From Roseateles koreensis (GTDB taxonomy: Bacteria; Pseudomonadota; Gammaproteobacteria; Burkholderiales; Burkholderiaceae_C): a stretch of 64,000 bases of DNA. Made by a program: the position numbers and the translations under genes. This document shows, one piece after another, positions 18,323 through 27,090 of the stretch. Under the pieces are notes generated by a model that saw only the letters and a program-made list of their open reading frames with translations, was not told the DNA's origin and did no database searches. Every line of letters starts with the position of its first letter. The first letter of the stretch is position 1. The stretch is from contig NZ_JAQQXS010000013.1 in the NCBI RefSeq assembly GCF_028595305.1, forward strand, positions 93,001-157,000, given 5' to 3'.

Positions 18323-19069
18323 ATGAAATCCCGCGCTGACCATTCCACCTACAAGCTCAAGCCGGAAGGCAAAAGCATGCATGGCCGCATCGTTCGCGAA
18401 TTAGGGCAAAGCATCGTCTCAGGGGCGCTCATGCCCGGCGACCGCTTGCCCGCCGAGGCCGTGCTGCTCGAAAAATATGAAGTCAGCCGGCCGGTGCTGC
18501 GTGAAGCGGTGCGTGTGCTGGTGGCCAAGGGCTTGGTGGTGTCCAAGCAGCGTGCCGGCGCCATCGTGCGGCCGCGCAATGAGTGGCATCTGTTGGACCC
18601 GGACGTGCTGTACTGGTTGATTCAAGCCAAGCCGCAACGGGAGTTTGTTCAGACGCTGATGGAGGTTCGCCGAATTTTCGAACCGGCCGCAGCCGCCTTG
18701 GCCGCTAAGGCCGCCAGCGAAGAGCAGTTGCGCAGCATTGCTACCGCCTACGCGGGCATGGAGGCCGCGGCCACCACCGAGGAATTGCTGGAGCCCGACC
18801 TCGCCTTTCACCGGCGCATTGCCGAGGCCACAGGCAACGACTTGCTGGCGTATATCGGCAATATGCTTTCGCTCGCCCTGCGTGAATCCATCGTGCTGAG
18901 CAGCCAGTTGCCTGACACCCATGCGCTCTCGCTGCCGCGACACAAGGCCATTTTGACGGCCCTGCGTAATCGCGATCCGTTGGGTGCACGCCAGGCCACG
19001 CTGGTGCAGTTGGAAGAGACGGGCGATGATTTGTCCACCATTTTGTCCAGCGCCGTGCAGCTCGCCTGA
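18323..19069 (+). CDS. GntR/FadR-family transcriptional regulator
   Basis: DNA-binding regulator of 248 residues. The N-terminal winged helix (about 20-85) has SRPVLREAVRVLVAKGLV, and the C-terminal FCD ligand domain has DLAFHRRIAEATGN and the HKAILTALRNRD segment with typical metal-binding Asp/His residues. I chose the ATG at 18323; longer in-frame readings give an improbable Cys/Arg-rich leader. It lies after the glycosidase genes, 28 bp before a LysR gene, and probably controls the arabinose/arabinan genes in response to a sugar acid or pathway intermediate (inference). Confidence 0.88.
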   Translation: MKSRADHSTYKLKPEGKSMHGRIVRELGQSIVSGALMPGDRLPAEAVLLEKYEVSRPVLREAVRVLVAKGLVVSKQRAGAIVRPRNEWHLLDPDVLYWLIQAKPQREFVQTLMEVRRIFEPAAAALAAKAASEEQLRSIATAYAGMEAAATTEELLEPDLAFHRRIAEATGNDLLAYIGNMLSLALRESIVLSSQLPDTHALSLPRHKAILTALRNRDPLGARQATLVQLEETGDDLSTILSSAVQLA

Positions 19070-19097
19070 GCTGGCGCCCGGCCGACGAAATTCCTGA

Positions 19098-20063
19098 ATG
19101 GACAACAGCAGCCCGAATCCCAACTGGTTTTTGCGCGCGCGGCTCAAAACCCGCCAATTGCTTTTGCTGGTAGCGCTGGACGAGGCGCGCAGCATCCACC
19201 GTGCAGCCGAACAGTTATGCATGACGCAGCCTGCCGCGTCCAAGCAACTCAAAGACCTGGAGGACATGCTGGAGGTGCGCTTGTTTGAGCGACTGCCTCG
19301 CGGCATGGAGCCCACGGTGTATGGCGAAACCATGATCCGCCACGCCCGCATGGCTTTGACCAGCCTGTCGTTGGCGCACGAAGACATCGTGGCGCTCAAG
19401 GCCGGGCTGACCGGCCAGGTCGAGATCGGCACCATCATGGCACCGGCCATGAGCCTTCTGCCGCGCGCCATTGCCCGCGTCAAGCAAGAAGCGCCGCTGC
19501 TGCGCATTGGCGTGCAGATGGAAACCAGCAAGGTGCTGCTCGACATGCTGCAGCGCGGCAGCCTGGATTTCATGATCGGGCGCATGCCTGAGGACGAAGG
19601 TTCGGCGGGGCTGAATTACGAGGAGTTGACGGACGAGCCAGCCTGCGCGGTGGCCCGCATCGACCACCCCTTGATGAGCGCCGGCCACTTGCAACTGAGC
19701 GACCTGGCTCAGCAAGCCTGGATATTGCCGCCGCCAGGTAGCGTGCTGCGCCACCGCTGGGATTTGATGTTCCGCCGCGCTGGCCTGGAGCCGCCGGTGA
19801 ACGTGGTCGACACCACCGCCTTGCTGCTCATCATGGCCTTGCTGCATCAAAGCGACGCCATTCATGTGATGCCCGTTGAGGTTGCGCGTTATTACGCATC
19901 GATGCGGGTGCTGAGCATTTTGCCCATCGAGCTGCCTTGCAAGATGGACGCCTTTGGCATCATCACCCGGCAAGATCATTTGCTCTCGCCCGCAGCCGAA
20001 CATTTGCTGCGGGTGCTGAGGGTGGAGGCAGGCTTCATGTACGCCGCGCCCCTGGTGCCCTGA
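19098..20063 (+). CDS. LysR-family transcriptional regulator (GbpR-like)
   Basis: A 321-residue LysR protein with an N-terminal helix-turn-helix (SIHRAAEQLCMTQPAASKQLKDLE, about 34-57) and a C-terminal effector-binding domain. The overall form recalls GbpR-type regulators of L-arabinose/galactose uptake in Azospirillum and Agrobacterium, which agrees with its position between the oxidative-pathway/glycosidase block and the YtfQ-type importer. It converges on the GH43 gene with a 12-bp gap. The effector is not determinable from sequence. Confidence 0.88.
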   Translation: MDNSSPNPNWFLRARLKTRQLLLLVALDEARSIHRAAEQLCMTQPAASKQLKDLEDMLEVRLFERLPRGMEPTVYGETMIRHARMALTSLSLAHEDIVALKAGLTGQVEIGTIMAPAMSLLPRAIARVKQEAPLLRIGVQMETSKVLLDMLQRGSLDFMIGRMPEDEGSAGLNYEELTDEPACAVARIDHPLMSAGHLQLSDLAQQAWILPPPGSVLRHRWDLMFRRAGLEPPVNVVDTTALLLIMALLHQSDAIHVMPVEVARYYASMRVLSILPIELPCKMDAFGIITRQDHLLSPAAEHLLRVLRVEAGFMYAAPLVP

Positions 20064-20075
20064 ACGTGCGCTCGC

Positions 20076-21092
20076 TCAACGCGCGCCGGCCTTGCAGGCG
20101 GGCGTGGGGTTGGCTGTGGGGCCGGCCTTTGTTTTGGGGATGAAGGGGATGCTGCCATCGGCCTGGTAACTGAACTCCTCGACGGCGACTGAGCGGCGAA
20201 ACTCGGCGCCGCCCGGCAAATCTGCCGTGTGATAGAAGATGTAGCTCTTGCCGTTGAAGTCGGCGATGGCTTGGTGAATGGTCTTGACGTTGCGGTTCAC
20301 GTCCATGATGACGTTGCGCTTGGTCCAGGGGCCGGTGGCCGTGGGGCCGGTGGCGTAGATGGTTTCTTCCGGAAAGCCCTGTGAGTACGAGAGGTAGTAG
20401 GTGCCCTTGTGCTTGTGCAGGTAAGAGGCCTCGGTGAAGGGCTCGATCGGCACGACATGGATGTCACCGTCGATCTCGATCATGTTCGGCTTGAGCTTCA
20501 CGTATTTCAGCACCGTGTTGCCCCAGTACAGATAGGCTTGGCCGTTGTCGTCGATGAAGATGGCGGGGTCGATATCGTCCCAAAAAATGTCGGTCTGCTT
20601 GGTCATGTCGTTGGTGATCAAGGCCGAGCCGCGTGCGTCGACAAAGGGGCCGGTCGGGCTGTCTGACACCGCAACGCCGATGGACAGGCCGGGAACGGTG
20701 GCGTGGTCCACGGTGGCGTAGAAGTAGTACTTGGGCTTGCCATTGACGTCGCGGCGGGTGATGTCGGCCGCCCAGGCGCGCCCTTTGGCCCAGGCAAAGC
20801 TCAGGGCTTTGACGGGCGAGCCGTGGTCGACCCAGTTCACCATGTCGCAGGTGGACCAGAGATGCCATTCGTTCATCACGTAGTCGGTGTCGGTCGGGCT
20901 GGCCTCGTCCACGCCGGTATAGAGGTACACGCGCCCCTCATCCACCAGGGTGGCGGGGTCGGCGGTGAACAGCTGGGGAAACAGCGGGTTGGGGTTGGCT
21001 TGCGCGGGCGTGCCCACAAGCAGGCTCAGCCCGAGGCCCAGGCCGACCGCGGCAGCCACGAGTGAAGCGGAGGTGCAGAGAGTTTTTGACAT
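20076..21092 (-). CDS. exported GH43 family glycosidase
   Basis: A 338-residue GH43 protein with a signal peptide (cleaved near TPAQA). Asp in FTADPATL (base), Asp in DDIDPAIFID (modulator) and Glu in FTEASYLH (acid) complete the catalytic set. It is the last gene of the leftward operon with the YtfQRT/YjfF-type importer, 48 bp after the distal permease, so it likely liberates the monosaccharide that importer takes up. Alpha-L-arabinofuranosidase or beta-xylosidase activity are both possible; the subfamily cannot be fixed by eye. Confidence 0.85.
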   Translation of the reverse strand: MSKTLCTSASLVAAAVGLGLGLSLLVGTPAQANPNPLFPQLFTADPATLVDEGRVYLYTGVDEASPTDTDYVMNEWHLWSTCDMVNWVDHGSPVKALSFAWAKGRAWAADITRRDVNGKPKYYFYATVDHATVPGLSIGVAVSDSPTGPFVDARGSALITNDMTKQTDIFWDDIDPAIFIDDNGQAYLYWGNTVLKYVKLKPNMIEIDGDIHVVPIEPFTEASYLHKHKGTYYLSYSQGFPEETIYATGPTATGPWTKRNVIMDVNRNVKTIHQAIADFNGKSYIFYHTADLPGGAEFRRSVAVEEFSYQADGSIPFIPKTKAGPTANPTPACKAGAR

Positions 21093-21140
21093 GGTGTATT
21101 TTGAAAAATCAGAGGGGGGCTGTTGATCCAGGTCGCCCGA

Positions 21141-22133
21141 TCAGGCCGCCGCCGCCGTGGTGCTGCGACTCAGCAGGCGCTGCACGACGCAGAAGACGAA
21201 CAACAACCCGCCGATGAAGATCTTGGTCCACCAGGAACTGAGCGAGCCGTCAAAGGCGATCAAGGTTTGAATCAAGCCCAGCGTCAACACGCCCGACAAG
21301 GCGCCCGCCACATAGCCATATCCGCCACTTAGCATGGTGCCGCCGATCACCACGGCGGCAATGGCGTCAAGCTCGGTGCCTTGCGCATGCAGGCCGTATC
21401 CGCTGAGCATGTAGAAGGAAAACAGCAGGCCGGCCAGCGCTGCGCAAACGCCGCTGAAGGCGTAGATCAAAACTTTGGTACGGCCTACAGGCAGGCCCAT
21501 CATCAGTGCAGATTGCTCGTTACCCCCGATCGCGTAGACGGCACGGCCAAAGGCGGTCCAGTGCGCGAGCCAGACGCCCGCAACCAGCACCAGCACGGCG
21601 ATGACGGCGCCCGGCGACACAAAGCCGCCGAAGACGCTCAGCTGGGTTTGCGAGAGGGCGACAAACATTGGCTCGTCAATCGTGATGGAGTTGATGCTGA
21701 TGAGATAGCACAGGCCGCGAGCCAGGAACATGCCGGCCAGGGTGACGATGAAGGGCTGCAGCTTGAAGAAGTGAATCAGCGCCCCTTGCGCCGCGCCGAA
21801 CAGCGCGCCCATGAGCAGCACCGCCACCATGACGGCTTGGGGCGGCCAATGGGCCGTTTGCAGCAGCCAGGCCGCCACCATGGTGCTGAGCGCCAAGACG
21901 GAGCCGACAGAAAGGTCGATGCCGCCCGACAGGATCACCAGGCTCATGCCGACCGCGATCACCAACAAGAAGGCGTTGTCGATCAGCAGGTTCAGCATCA
22001 CCTGCACCGAGGCGAAGCCGGCATAACTTGCTGCACCAGTGGCAAACAACAGCAGCATCAAAGCCAGGGCGACCCAGGCGGTGAAGGCCGGTGCGGTGGA
22101 GAGGCGGTGCAAAGATTTCAAAAGGGTCGGCAT
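21141..22133 (-). CDS. yjfF: sugar ABC transporter permease (YjfF-like)
   Basis: Inner-membrane permease of the RbsC/YjfF type, 330 residues, about nine hydrophobic segments, with the GIDLSVGSV motif (about 71-79) typical of CUT2 permeases. The ATG at 22133 is preferred because upstream in-frame sequence is not membrane-like. It is the fourth gene of the leftward operon after binding protein, ATPase and first permease. In E. coli the homologous system imports galactofuranose; here furanose-form L-arabinose is the likely cargo (inference). Confidence 0.88.
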   Translation of the reverse strand: MPTLLKSLHRLSTAPAFTAWVALALMLLLFATGAASYAGFASVQVMLNLLIDNAFLLVIAVGMSLVILSGGIDLSVGSVLALSTMVAAWLLQTAHWPPQAVMVAVLLMGALFGAAQGALIHFFKLQPFIVTLAGMFLARGLCYLISINSITIDEPMFVALSQTQLSVFGGFVSPGAVIAVLVLVAGVWLAHWTAFGRAVYAIGGNEQSALMMGLPVGRTKVLIYAFSGVCAALAGLLFSFYMLSGYGLHAQGTELDAIAAVVIGGTMLSGGYGYVAGALSGVLTLGLIQTLIAFDGSLSSWWTKIFIGGLLFVFCVVQRLLSRSTTAAAA

Positions 22134-22215
22134 ACAGAGTCGGGTCCGCAAGGGGCGGAGGAGGCGGAGATCAAGGGCGCAGGCGCCGCACGTTTTTGCG
22201 CCGTGTGGCGTGGCT

Positions 22216-23265
22216 TCATCGTGAACCCAGGCGCCGCCAGAGTTGCTTGAACTCCGCCGATTGCGACAGGCAGACCACAAAGACCACGCTGGCTTTGACC
22301 ACCATGTTCACCTCCGGCGGCACGCCCAGCGCGTAGATGGTGTACGTGAGGGTCTGGATGATCAAGGCGCCGATGAAGCTGCCGGCCAGGCTGAACTTGC
22401 CGCCCGCCAGCGAGCCGCCGCCCAGCGTGACTGCGAGAATGGCGTCCAGCTCTAGCAGCAGCCCAGCGTTGTTGGCGTCGGCGCTCTTGATGTTGGACGC
22501 AATCAACAGGCCCGCCAACCCGGCGCAGGCGCTGCAGAACACATAGACGAAGAAGATCAGCGCGGCGGTGCGGATGCCCGCCAGGCGTGAGGCCACGGGG
22601 TTGATGCCCACGGCCTGGATGAACAAGCCCAAGGCGGTCTTGCGCATCAGCCAGGCGGTTAGCGAGAACATGGCGGTGACGACGAACAAGGCCACCGGCA
22701 AGCCCAGCAGATAGCCGCCACCGAGGTAGAAAAACGGCGGGTCGTAGACGGTGATGATCTGCCCGTCGGTCAACAACTGCGCCAGGCCGCGCCCGGCCAC
22801 CATCAGGATCAAGGTGGCGATGATGGGTTGCAGGCCCAAGCCCGCCACCAAGGCGCCGTTCCAGGTGCCGCACAGCAGCGCGGCTCCCATGCCCGCGGCC
22901 AACGCCAGTGCTAACGACGCATGGGAGCTGACCAGCAAGGCAGCCAGTGTGCCGGAGATGGCCACGACCGCGCCCACCGACACGTCGATGCCGCGGGTGG
23001 CGATCACCAGTGTCATGCCCAGGGCGGCCAGCATCAGTGGTGCGGCGCGGTTGAGGATGTCGATGACGCTGCCGTAGAGGTGGCTGTCTTTGATCTCCAG
23101 CCGAAAAAAGCCCGGGATAAAGCACAGGTCAATCAGCAGAAGAAGGGCCAGCGCCGCCAGGGGCCGCAGCAAGGGATGGCCCATGAGGCCTTGGGAAAAT
23201 CGTGTGGACAGCATGGGCGTGCCGGCAGCGGGCGAGCTTGGCGAGGTGGGAAGGGCGGCGTGCAT
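22216..23265 (-). CDS. ytfT: sugar ABC transporter permease (YtfT-like)
   Basis: First CUT2 permease, 349 residues, hydrophobic throughout, with GIDVSVGAVVAISG matching the family motif. Its ATG overlaps the stop of the upstream ATPase gene (atga), which implies translational coupling. It pairs with the downstream YjfF-like permease; two different permease genes are the hallmark of YtfQRT-YjfF-type systems as opposed to Rbs or Ara systems. Confidence 0.9.
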   Translation of the reverse strand: MHAALPTSPSSPAAGTPMLSTRFSQGLMGHPLLRPLAALALLLLIDLCFIPGFFRLEIKDSHLYGSVIDILNRAAPLMLAALGMTLVIATRGIDVSVGAVVAISGTLAALLVSSHASLALALAAGMGAALLCGTWNGALVAGLGLQPIIATLILMVAGRGLAQLLTDGQIITVYDPPFFYLGGGYLLGLPVALFVVTAMFSLTAWLMRKTALGLFIQAVGINPVASRLAGIRTAALIFFVYVFCSACAGLAGLLIASNIKSADANNAGLLLELDAILAVTLGGGSLAGGKFSLAGSFIGALIIQTLTYTIYALGVPPEVNMVVKASVVFVVCLSQSAEFKQLWRRLGSR

Positions 23266-24887
23266 CAGGCGCTGGCTCCGGCAATCACTTCCAGCAGGCG
23301 GCGCTCGTCCAACTCGCCACGGCCGAACTCACCGCCAGCCTTGCGGTCACGCAAGACCATCAGGCGGTCGCTGCAGTGCAAGACCTCGGGCAACTCGGAG
23401 GAGATGAACAAGATTGCCATGCCCTGGCCTTCGCTGGTGTGGCTCAGTGCGGTGACGTAGTCCATGATTTCTTCTTTGGCGCGCACGTCGATGCCGCGCG
23501 TCGGTTCGTCAAGGATCAGCAGCTGCGGGTCGGTGGCGAGCCAGCGTGCCAGCAGGGCTTTTTGTTGATTGCCCCCGGACAGCAGGCCGATGGGGGTGTC
23601 GATATCGGGTGTCTTGATGCCCAGCCGCTGGACAAAGTCTTCGGCCAACGCACGCTGGCGTTGCATGGGCAGGGCGCGGGCCATGCCGCTGCGGGCTTGC
23701 AGGGCCAGGATGATGTTTTCGCGCACCGAGAGCGCCAGTACCGCGCCTTCGTGCTTGCGGTCTTCCGAGCAAAAACCGATGCCTGCGGCAATCGCATCGC
23801 GAGGCGATTTGAAGGACTGCACGGTGCCCTTGACGGCGATGCTGCCGCTGTCCGCCACGTCGGCACCAAACAGCAGGCGAGCAGTTTCGGTGCGGCCCGA
23901 GCCCAGCAGGCCGCAAAGGCCTAACACCTCACCGCGACGGATGCTGAGATCGATGCCCTGCAGTGCCGCGGCGCGGCCCAGGCCTTGGGCCTGGAGAAAG
24001 GGGGCGGCTTGTGGCCGGCCGGCGTGGTGAGGGGGGGTGATTGCCAAGGGGCTGGCGGTTGTTTCCGCGGCGGTTGCCGTTGCAGCCCGTCCGGTGGTGA
24101 CGTGATCGGGCGCGCCAACCATTTTGTTGACCAGCGCGAGGCGGTTCAGCTCGGCGCAGGGATATTCACCCTCGGTTTCGCCGTTGCGCATCACCGTGAT
24201 GCGGTCGGAGATGGCGTAGGTCTGCTCCAAAAAGTGGGTGACGAACAAAATGGCCATGCCCTGCCCACGCAGTTGGCGCAGGACGCGGAACAGCAGTTGC
24301 ACGGCAGCCTCGTCGAGGCTCGACGTGGGTTCATCAAGAATCAGCACTTTGGCGGAAATGTTCAGTGCCCGCGCAATCGCCACCATCTGCTGAATGGACA
24401 GCGAGTAGCTGGACAGCGGCGCCTTGACGTCGATGTGGATGTCCATATCGGCCAGCAGGCGTCGCGCCTGGGCCTGCATGCGAGCCCAGGCGATGGGGCC
24501 GAATTTGCCCAGCAACCCGGCGCTGTGGCGGGGGTAGCGGCCGATGAAAATGTTCTCCGCCACCGACAGATTGGGGCAGAGGTTGACCTCCTGATACACC
24601 GTGCTGATGCCCAGGTGCTGTGCATCCTCGGTGGAGTGGGGCGAAATCGCCTGGCCGTCCAGCATCATGTGTCCGGCGTCGGGTGTGTACAAGCCTGTCA
24701 GCACCTTGATCAGGGTGGACTTGCCGGCGCCGTTCTGCCCCATCAAGGTGTGCACCTCGCCAGGAAATAGCCGCAAGCTCACGTTGCTGAGCGCCTTGAC
24801 GCCGGGAAAGCTCTTGTGGATGCCGCTTAGGGCCAGCACCGGCGTGTTCGTCTGGGGTTGGCCGGGGTGGGCCTGACTGGGTGTCAT
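23265..24887 (-). CDS. ytfR: sugar ABC transporter ATP-binding protein (YtfR-like, two ABC domains)
   Basis: A 540-residue CUT2 ATPase with two fused nucleotide-binding domains. The first has a canonical Walker A GQNGAGKST and the Walker B stretch ILDEPTSSLD. The second has a degenerate Walker A (GLLGSGRTE) with LSGGNQQK and ILDEPTRGID, as usual for RbsA/YtfR proteins. An inter-domain linker at about 260-300 is Ala/Thr-rich. The start ATG at 24887 places it 20 bp after the binding-protein stop. Confidence 0.92.
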   Translation of the reverse strand: MTPSQAHPGQPQTNTPVLALSGIHKSFPGVKALSNVSLRLFPGEVHTLMGQNGAGKSTLIKVLTGLYTPDAGHMMLDGQAISPHSTEDAQHLGISTVYQEVNLCPNLSVAENIFIGRYPRHSAGLLGKFGPIAWARMQAQARRLLADMDIHIDVKAPLSSYSLSIQQMVAIARALNISAKVLILDEPTSSLDEAAVQLLFRVLRQLRGQGMAILFVTHFLEQTYAISDRITVMRNGETEGEYPCAELNRLALVNKMVGAPDHVTTGRAATATAAETTASPLAITPPHHAGRPQAAPFLQAQGLGRAAALQGIDLSIRRGEVLGLCGLLGSGRTETARLLFGADVADSGSIAVKGTVQSFKSPRDAIAAGIGFCSEDRKHEGAVLALSVRENIILALQARSGMARALPMQRQRALAEDFVQRLGIKTPDIDTPIGLLSGGNQQKALLARWLATDPQLLILDEPTRGIDVRAKEEIMDYVTALSHTSEGQGMAILFISSELPEVLHCSDRLMVLRDRKAGGEFGRGELDERRLLEVIAGASA

Positions 24888-24907
24888 GGTGGGGCGCCGG
24901 GCAGGGG

Positions 24908-25870
24908 TCAGTAGCGGCGGTTTGGCAGTTCTTTGGCGGCCACTTCCGCAGGGAAAACCCCTTCGGTCGTGGTGATGCGCCGGGCCACGGGCTTGCCGGC
25001 CACCACATCGCGCGCCAGTTGCATCAGTTGCGGGCCCAGCAGGGGGTTGCATTCGACGGTGACGTTCAGCTTGCCGGCCACCATGGCCTCGAAGGCGCCT
25101 TTCACCCCGTCGATGGAGATGATGATGATGTCCTTGCCCGGCTTCAACCCAGCCTCTTCGATCGCCTGGATGGCGCCGATGGCCATGTCGTCGTTGTGCG
25201 CGTAGAGCACGTCGATTTTTTTGTCCTTCGCTTTCAGGAAGGCCTCCATCACCTCCTTGCCCTTGGCCCGCGTGAAGTCGCCCGACTGCGAGCGGCTCAG
25301 CTTGAGCTTGGGGTTGCTGGCGATGATTTCTTCAAAGCCTTTCTTGCGGTCGATGGCCGGTGCTGAGCCCACGGTGCCCTGCAACTCGACGATGTTCAAT
25401 TCAGCGTTGGGGGCTTTCTTGGCGAAGTCGAGCAACCAGCGGCCGGCCTTGCGGCCCTCTTCGACAAAGTCCGAGCCGATGAAGGTCACGTACAGCGAAG
25501 GGTCGCTGACGCTGACCGCGCGGTCGGTCAGGATGACCGGAATCTTCGCCGCCCGGGCTTCGCGCAGCACCGTGTCCCAGCCCGACTCCACGACCGGCGA
25601 GAAAGCGATGACGTCAACCTTCTGCGCGATGAAGCTGCGCAAGGCCTTGACCTGGTTTTCCTGCTTTTGCTGGGCGTCTGCAAACTTCAGCGTGATGCCA
25701 TCTTTCTTGGCGGCGTCTTTGATGGAGGCGGTGTTCGCGGTGCGCCATTCACTCTCCGCCCCCACTTGCGAGAACCCCATCACCAACGGCTGGGCAGCGC
25801 CCGCCCACATGGGGTTGAACAATCCAGCCACCAAGGTGGCGGTGAGTACGGCGCGGCGATTCAGTGTCAT
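24908..25870 (-). CDS. ytfQ: periplasmic sugar-binding protein (YtfQ-like)
   Basis: A 320-residue periplasmic-binding-protein-like type I (ribose-binding fold) protein with a Tat-like or Sec signal peptide (MTLNRRAVLTATLVAG, cleaved near AGAA). The mature start MGFSQVGAESEWR and the TDRAV and YAHNDDMAIGA segments match YtfQ/furanose-binding proteins. It is the first gene of a leftward operon binding protein-ATPase-permease-permease-GH43. The cargo is probably L-arabinofuranose or galactofuranose (inference). Confidence 0.9.
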   Translation of the reverse strand: MTLNRRAVLTATLVAGLFNPMWAGAAQPLVMGFSQVGAESEWRTANTASIKDAAKKDGITLKFADAQQKQENQVKALRSFIAQKVDVIAFSPVVESGWDTVLREARAAKIPVILTDRAVSVSDPSLYVTFIGSDFVEEGRKAGRWLLDFAKKAPNAELNIVELQGTVGSAPAIDRKKGFEEIIASNPKLKLSRSQSGDFTRAKGKEVMEAFLKAKDKKIDVLYAHNDDMAIGAIQAIEEAGLKPGKDIIIISIDGVKGAFEAMVAGKLNVTVECNPLLGPQLMQLARDVVAGKPVARRITTTEGVFPAEVAAKELPNRRY

Positions 25871-26303
25871 GGCGGCAGGGTCTCCAACGGGTTGTGTCGG
25901 CTGGCTTGGCGTTCAACAAGGTCGATCAAGACCTCGGTACAAACGCAGCGAGACGCAAGATCGTAGGAGAAGCGCCCATGCAGGGCAAATCACATTTCGC
26001 GGCGCAGCCATACCGCTTTCAGCATTGGGGATAACCTTGAATGTCTGCGGCGTGACAACGTTGTGATCAATTCTTGACGGCACTGTGATGACCCTGTGAT
26101 GACGCGATGACGGCTCGGTGTCACTAATTTGCGCTTCATGAGCCGTATGGCATTGTCGAGAAAATTTACAAAATTTCTCCTATGCTGAGCGCCTTGGCCG
26201 AACGCGCCGCGACGAGCCTTGTAGGCCTTGAAGATTCCTCATTCGGGTGTGGAAGTTGCTTGGTTGTTCGTTGTTCTTTCCATCCTGTGCGGAGACATTT
26301 CCC
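25871..26303. promoter_or_regulatory. 433-bp divergent intergenic region upstream of ytfQ-like operon
   Basis: No gene is seen here. It separates the leftward sugar-importer operon from the rightward PEP-CTERM protease gene. It holds two direct repeats CTGTGATGAC at 26083-26092 and 26094-26103 with a partial third (gcgatgac, to 26111), spaced about one helical turn. An AT-rich near-palindrome, gagaaaattt-ac-aaaatttctc with one mismatched pair, lies at 26158-26179. A ribosome site ggag at 26291-26294 serves the protease gene. These repeats are operator candidates. Confidence 0.45.
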
Positions 26304-26996
26304 ATGACGTTCAAAACACTGTTTGCCATCGCCGCCATTGCGGTGACCCCCATGAGCCATGCGGCCTATGTCACCATCGACGAGGCCGGCATGGACGCGG
26401 TGTATTCGCAGGCAAGCTTTGGCAGCATGTCTGTGGACATCCGCATCGGCGCGATCACCACCCTGACGATGCCGAGCCTGCTCAATATCGACACCGATGC
26501 CAAAGTGAACACCTTATTCAGCCAGCACGTCGGGGCCAGCAATGTGGTGGACTTCTACTATGTTGACACCGTGGACTCGTGTGGCGGCTTCAACACCAGC
26601 ATCATTGGTTGTGGTGAGGTGGGCGGCAATAACTTTGTGGTCGAATCGATCTGGGCCGCCAACACCACGGTGCCTACGGGCGGCAACATCAGCTACGGTG
26701 TGCAGCTGCTCTCGCACGAGTTGGGCCATAACCTGGGCCTGGGCCACCGCAGTGGCAACGACCTGATGAACTCCTTTATCAATGGCTTCATGGACCTGAA
26801 TGCGAGCGAGGTCAGTACCATCTTGTCCAGCCCGTTGGTGCAGACGGACAGCACCGGCCAGCGGTTCATCCAAATCGATCCGGTGCTGGTGCAAGCGACG
26901 GTCACAGTGGTACCTGAGCCCGGCACCTTCGCCCTGTTGTCGCTGGGCCTGTTGGCCACCGTATGGGTGTCTCGCCGGGCCCAGAACGAGCGTTGA
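26304..26996 (+). CDS. PEP-CTERM-anchored zinc metalloprotease-like protein
   Basis: A 230-residue exported protein with a signal peptide (to about AAY at residue 21), a metzincin-type zinc site HELGHNLGLGH (His138, Glu139, His142, His148), and a C-terminal PEP-CTERM sorting signal: VPEPGTFALLSLGL, a hydrophobic helix, then RRAQNER. PEP-CTERM proteins are cleaved by an exosortase (EpsH/XrtA) and are usually linked to exopolysaccharide and biofilm. The substrate is unknown. The ggag sequence nine bases upstream supports the start. Confidence 0.82.
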   Translation: MTFKTLFAIAAIAVTPMSHAAYVTIDEAGMDAVYSQASFGSMSVDIRIGAITTLTMPSLLNIDTDAKVNTLFSQHVGASNVVDFYYVDTVDSCGGFNTSIIGCGEVGGNNFVVESIWAANTTVPTGGNISYGVQLLSHELGHNLGLGHRSGNDLMNSFINGFMDLNASEVSTILSSPLVQTDSTGQRFIQIDPVLVQATVTVVPEPGTFALLSLGLLATVWVSRRAQNER

Positions 26997-27038
26997 TCGC
27001 TCAGACCGCCAAGGTACTCAGGACGCTCTGAGATGAAA

Positions 27039-27061
27039 AAGGCCCCGCTGAGCGGGGCCTT
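27039..27061 (-). terminator. rho-independent terminator
   Basis: Perfect GC-rich hairpin aaggccccgc-tga-gcggggcctt. On the minus strand it is followed by TTTTT, so it ends the sedolisin transcript coming from the right; it may also stop the convergent metalloprotease transcript. Confidence 0.85.
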
Positions 27062-27090
27062 GTCATTGGGTCAGCCGGGCGGCCAATGGG

